Source: Gammaproteobacteria bacterium
GTDB lineage: Bacteria > Pseudomonadota > Gammaproteobacteria > Steroidobacterales > GCA-2729495
Reading direction: 5' to 3'
Assembly (NCBI GenBank): GCA_030429685.1
Contig: JAUIEY010000094.1
Location: 1-7,349 of the forward strand
Length of the DNA: 7,349 nt
Shown: in pieces, positions 5,096 through 7,349 of the stretch
Position numbering within the stretch: position 1 is the first letter of the stretch
Layout: each line of letters starts with the position of its first letter
Program-made: the position numbers and the translations under genes
The notes under the pieces: model-generated
Told to the model about the DNA's origin: nothing
The model's input: only the letters and a program-made list of their open reading frames with translations
Database searches by the model: none

Positions 5096-5854
5096 CTACA
5101 GGCGCAGCGCGCCGTCCACTTCGATCAGCCGTCCCGAAAAGTAGTCGTTCTCAAAAATAAACTGCACAGCCTGTGCGATCTCGTCCGGCTCGCCCATGCG
5201 TCGCAGCGGCACCATCCCGGCGATCTTTTCCTTGGCATTGTCGGGCATGGCAGCAACCATCTCGGTGTTAATAAACCCGGGTGCGACTGCGCCGGTACGT
5301 ATACCGTGGCGCGCCAGTTCCTTCGCCCAGGTAACGGCCATGGCCTCGACACCTGACTTGGTCGCCGAGTAGTTGCTCTGGCCGACGTTGCCGGCACGGG
5401 AAATACTCGAGATATTGACGATGACGCCGCCGTTGCCGAGTGCTGCCATATGAGCTGCGGCTTCGCGCCCGCACAGGAACACGCCGGTCAGATTGACGTC
5501 TATGACAGCCTGCCAGTCTTTCAGGCTCATCTTGTCGACCAGTTCGCCGTCCTTGTACTTGATCAGCAGCGCATCGCGGGTGATGCCGGCATTATTCACC
5601 AGCCCGTCCAGCGCACCGAAATCACTGACTACCTGTGCAAACAAAGCTTCCACCTGGGCCTCGTCAGCAACATTGGCACCATAGGTTCTGACGTCGGCAG
5701 CGCCCTCGCAGGCAGACGCCGCTGCGGCGATGCTGGCCGCATCCAGATCCACCAGCGCCAGTCGCGCCCCCTGCTGCGCCAGCCGTTTGGCCATGGCGGC
5801 TCCCAGTCCGCGTGCAGCACCCGTAATAACAATTACTTTGTTTCTCAGATCCAT
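5096..5854 (-). CDS. Short-chain dehydrogenase/reductase, FabG-like
   Basis: The product is a 252-residue classical SDR that interconverts a hydroxy and a keto group with a nicotinamide cofactor. Motifs seen: T11-G-x-x-x-G-x-G18 for the dinucleotide, N87-N-A-G90, structural N121, and catalytic S149, Y162 and K166 with the normal Y-x3-K spacing. D36 at the end of the second strand predicts NAD(H) preference, unlike NADP-dependent FabG of fatty acid synthesis. The loop after N-N-A-G (K99-x-K-D-G-E-L-V-D-K-M) is slightly longer than in E. coli FabG. The true substrate is unknown; a 3-hydroxyacyl thioester or alcohol in a catabolic route is plausible. AGGA lies about 12 bases before the ATG, a somewhat distant ribosome binding site. 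It diverges from clpB and converges on the CMD-family gene. Confidence 0.92.
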   Translation of the reverse strand: MDLRNKVIVITGAARGLGAAMAKRLAQQGARLALVDLDAASIAAAASACEGAADVRTYGANVADEAQVEALFAQVVSDFGALDGLVNNAGITRDALLIKYKDGELVDKMSLKDWQAVIDVNLTGVFLCGREAAAHMAALGNGGVIVNISSISRAGNVGQSNYSATKSGVEAMAVTWAKELARHGIRTGAVAPGFINTEMVAAMPDNAKEKIAGMVPLRRMGEPDEIAQAVQFIFENDYFSGRLIEVDGALRL

Positions 5855-5924
5855 GCCTTTTGTTTTCCTGTGTTTTGCAGCTGCGCCGGCAGCAGCGGCC
5901 CGGTGCAGGCCGCAAAGGAGTGGG

Positions 5925-5930
5925 ATTATA
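5925..5930 (-). promoter_or_regulatory. Possible -10 element for the SDR gene
   Basis: Read on the minus strand this is TATAAT, a perfect sigma-70 -10, about 70 bases upstream of the SDR start codon. No recognisable -35 lies 16-18 bp further upstream and no TGn extension is present, so the call is weak. Confidence 0.3.
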
Positions 5931-5971
5931 TGGAAAGGCAGTGGGAGCCGCTATATATAAGCGCCTGCAGC

Positions 5972-5999
5972 CTTGAAATGGGGCAATATGCCACCATAT
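5972..5999 (+). promoter_or_regulatory. Sigma-32 (RpoH) heat-shock promoter of clpB
   Basis: CTTGAAA at 5972-5978 is a perfect RpoH -35. After 13 bases comes CACCATAT at 5992-5999, a 7/8 match to the CCCCATnT -10. Spacing and elements fit the known E. coli heat-shock consensus. Transcription would start near 6006, giving a leader of about 26 bases with GGAGA (6020-6024) before the clpB ATG. A TATATATAAG tract at 5952-5961 just upstream may add a second, housekeeping start. Confidence 0.85.
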
Positions 6000-6031
6000 T
6001 TCGGCTATCAGGCCCGGCCGGAGACACACAC

Positions 6032-7349
6032 ATGCGAATGGACAAACTGACAAGCAAGTTCCAGCTGGCGCTGGCCGATGCACAGTCGCTGGCACTGGGC
6101 AAAGAACACCAGTTTATCGAGCCGGCCCACCTGCTGGTGGCGCTGCTGGATCAGCAGGGCGGCACCGCCCGGCACCTGCTTAGCAAGGCGGGAGCCAAGG
6201 TCGATCTGTTGCGCTCGCGCCTTGGCAAAGCCATTGATCAGTTGCCCAGTGTTGAAGGTGCGCCCGGTGAGGTGCACATCTCGGGCGAACTCGGCAAATT
6301 GCTCAACGTCACCGACAAGCTCGCACAGGACCGCGACGACCAGTACATCTCCAGCGAACTGTTTGTGCTGGCACTGTGCAACGACCAGGGACCGACCGGC
6401 AAATTGCTGCGCGAAGCCGGCGCGGTCACGGGTGCAGTGGAGAAGGCCATTGATGATCTGCGCGGTGGCGAACAGGTTACTGACCCCAATGCCGAAGACA
6501 CGCGTCAGGCGCTCGACAAGTACACCGTGGATATCACCGAGCAGGCCGAGCAGGGCAAACTTGACCCGATTATCGGCCGCGACGAGGAAATCCGTCGCAC
6601 CATCCAGATTCTGCAGCGCCGCACCAAGAACAACCCGGTACTGATCGGCGAACCGGGCGTGGGTAAGACCGCGATTATCGAGGGTCTGGCGCAACGCATT
6701 GTGAACGGCGAGGTGCCGGAAGGCATTAAGGGCAAACGAATTCTGTCGCTTGACCTGGGCGCATTGCTGGCCGGCGCCAAATTCCGCGGCGATTTTGAGG
6801 AACGCCTCAAGGCTGTGCTGACTGACCTGAAAAAACAGGAAGGCCAGATCATTCTGTTTATCGATGAACTGCACACCATGGTCGGTGCCGGCAAGGCGGA
6901 AGGTTCCATGGATGCCGGCAACATGCTGAAACCGGCGCTGGCGCGTGGCGAACTGCATTGCGTAGGCGCCACCACGCTGGACGAATACCGTCAGGACATT
7001 GAAAAAGACGCGGCGCTGGAACGGCGCTTCCAGAAGGTACTGATTGAAGAGCCGAGTGTGGAAGACACCATCGCTATCCTGCGTGGTCTGAAAGAACGCT
7101 ATGAAGTCCATCATGGTGTGGACATTACGGATCCGGCGATTGTCTCGGCCGCAACTTTGTCACACCGGTACATCACCGACCGGCAATTGCCCGACAAGGC
7201 CATTGATCTGGTGGACGAAGCAGCCTCACGCATCCGTATGGAGATCGATTCCAAGCCCGAGGCCATGGACCGCCTCGAGCGGCGCATCATCCAGCTCAAG
7301 ATGGAGCAGGAGGCGCTGAAAAAGGAAAACGACGCGGCGTCCAAGAAAC
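6032..7349 (+). CDS. clpB: ClpB disaggregase, 3' truncated by the window edge
   Basis: ClpB is the hexameric AAA+ chaperone that, with DnaK-DnaJ-GrpE, pulls polypeptides out of aggregates. The 439 visible residues of about 860 keep E. coli numbering. The N domain (about 1-145) opens with M-R-M-D-K-L-T, close to E. coli M-R-L-D-R-L-T, which supports the ATG at 6032 over the one at 6038. AAA-1 follows, with Walker A G206-x4-G-K212-T213, Walker B D278-E279, arginine fingers R331 and R332, and the pore-loop aromatic at 251, here Phe instead of Tyr. The visible end is the start of the coiled-coil M domain (about 410 on). GGAGA seven bases before the ATG is the ribosome binding site. No frameshift or stop is seen. 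Codon 149, where E. coli starts its short form, is GTT here, not a start codon. Confidence 0.97.
   Translation, partial: MRMDKLTSKFQLALADAQSLALGKEHQFIEPAHLLVALLDQQGGTARHLLSKAGAKVDLLRSRLGKAIDQLPSVEGAPGEVHISGELGKLLNVTDKLAQDRDDQYISSELFVLALCNDQGPTGKLLREAGAVTGAVEKAIDDLRGGEQVTDPNAEDTRQALDKYTVDITEQAEQGKLDPIIGRDEEIRRTIQILQRRTKNNPVLIGEPGVGKTAIIEGLAQRIVNGEVPEGIKGKRILSLDLGALLAGAKFRGDFEERLKAVLTDLKKQEGQIILFIDELHTMVGAGKAEGSMDAGNMLKPALARGELHCVGATTLDEYRQDIEKDAALERRFQKVLIEEPSVEDTIAILRGLKERYEVHHGVDITDPAIVSAATLSHRYITDRQLPDKAIDLVDEAASRIRMEIDSKPEAMDRLERRIIQLKMEQEALKKENDAASKK

Noticed and set aside
6782..6784. Phe instead of Tyr at the ClpB pore-loop position 251
   Set aside because: It is a conservative aromatic change that I believe is common in gammaproteobacterial ClpB, so not a functional oddity.
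6008..7114. A 368-codon open frame on the minus strand opposite clpB
   Set aside because: The plus-strand ClpB is unmistakable, and the antisense protein shows no recognisable domain.
1..7349. Mobile element, CRISPR, toxin-antitoxin or defence system
   Set aside because: I saw no transposase, integrase, spaced repeat array, nuclease or toxin-like pair; the genes look like vertical chromosomal content.

Overview
The window reads as ordinary chromosomal DNA of a GC-rich gammaproteobacterium. The clearest evidence is a ClpB whose residue numbering and motifs follow Escherichia coli ClpB exactly, together with an RstA/CpxR-like response regulator and its kinase, and an RpoH-type heat-shock promoter. 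I cannot assign a genus. There is no insertion sequence, phage gene, CRISPR array, tRNA or rRNA. Both window ends cut through genes.

Layout: (1) 2-679, the 3' end of a gene that resembles red chlorophyll catabolite reductase (RCCR), a family best known from plants. (2) 693-771, three hairpins, the last a strong bidirectional terminator shared with a tiny opposing gene (880-770) for a 36-residue one-helix membrane protein. (3) 881-1110, a regulatory region with three GTAAC repeats exactly 10 bp apart and a 19-bp palindrome. (4) 1111-3882, a tightly overlapping operon: OmpR-family response regulator, membrane histidine kinase (TTG start) and a LOG-family Rossmann protein. (5) 3994-5091, a 102-residue Cys-containing protein of unknown function, then a [2Fe-2S] ferredoxin overlapping a carboxymuconolactone-decarboxylase-family gene by 4 bp. 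(6) 5854-5096, an SDR dehydrogenase on the minus strand, ending 4 bp from the decarboxylase-family gene. (7) 6032 to the end, clpB, preceded by a near-consensus sigma-32 promoter and truncated by the window edge.

How they may work together: the regulator and kinase form a phosphorelay that probably autoregulates through the upstream repeats; the LOG gene is coupled to it by overlap. The ferredoxin and its partner gene look like a small redox/metabolic unit without an obvious oxygenase or reductase nearby. ClpB is a stand-alone stress gene. No clearly new multi-gene system is visible; the least ordinary items are the bacterial RCCR-like protein, the missed 36-codon gene, the GTAAC operator array and the kinase-LOG coupling.
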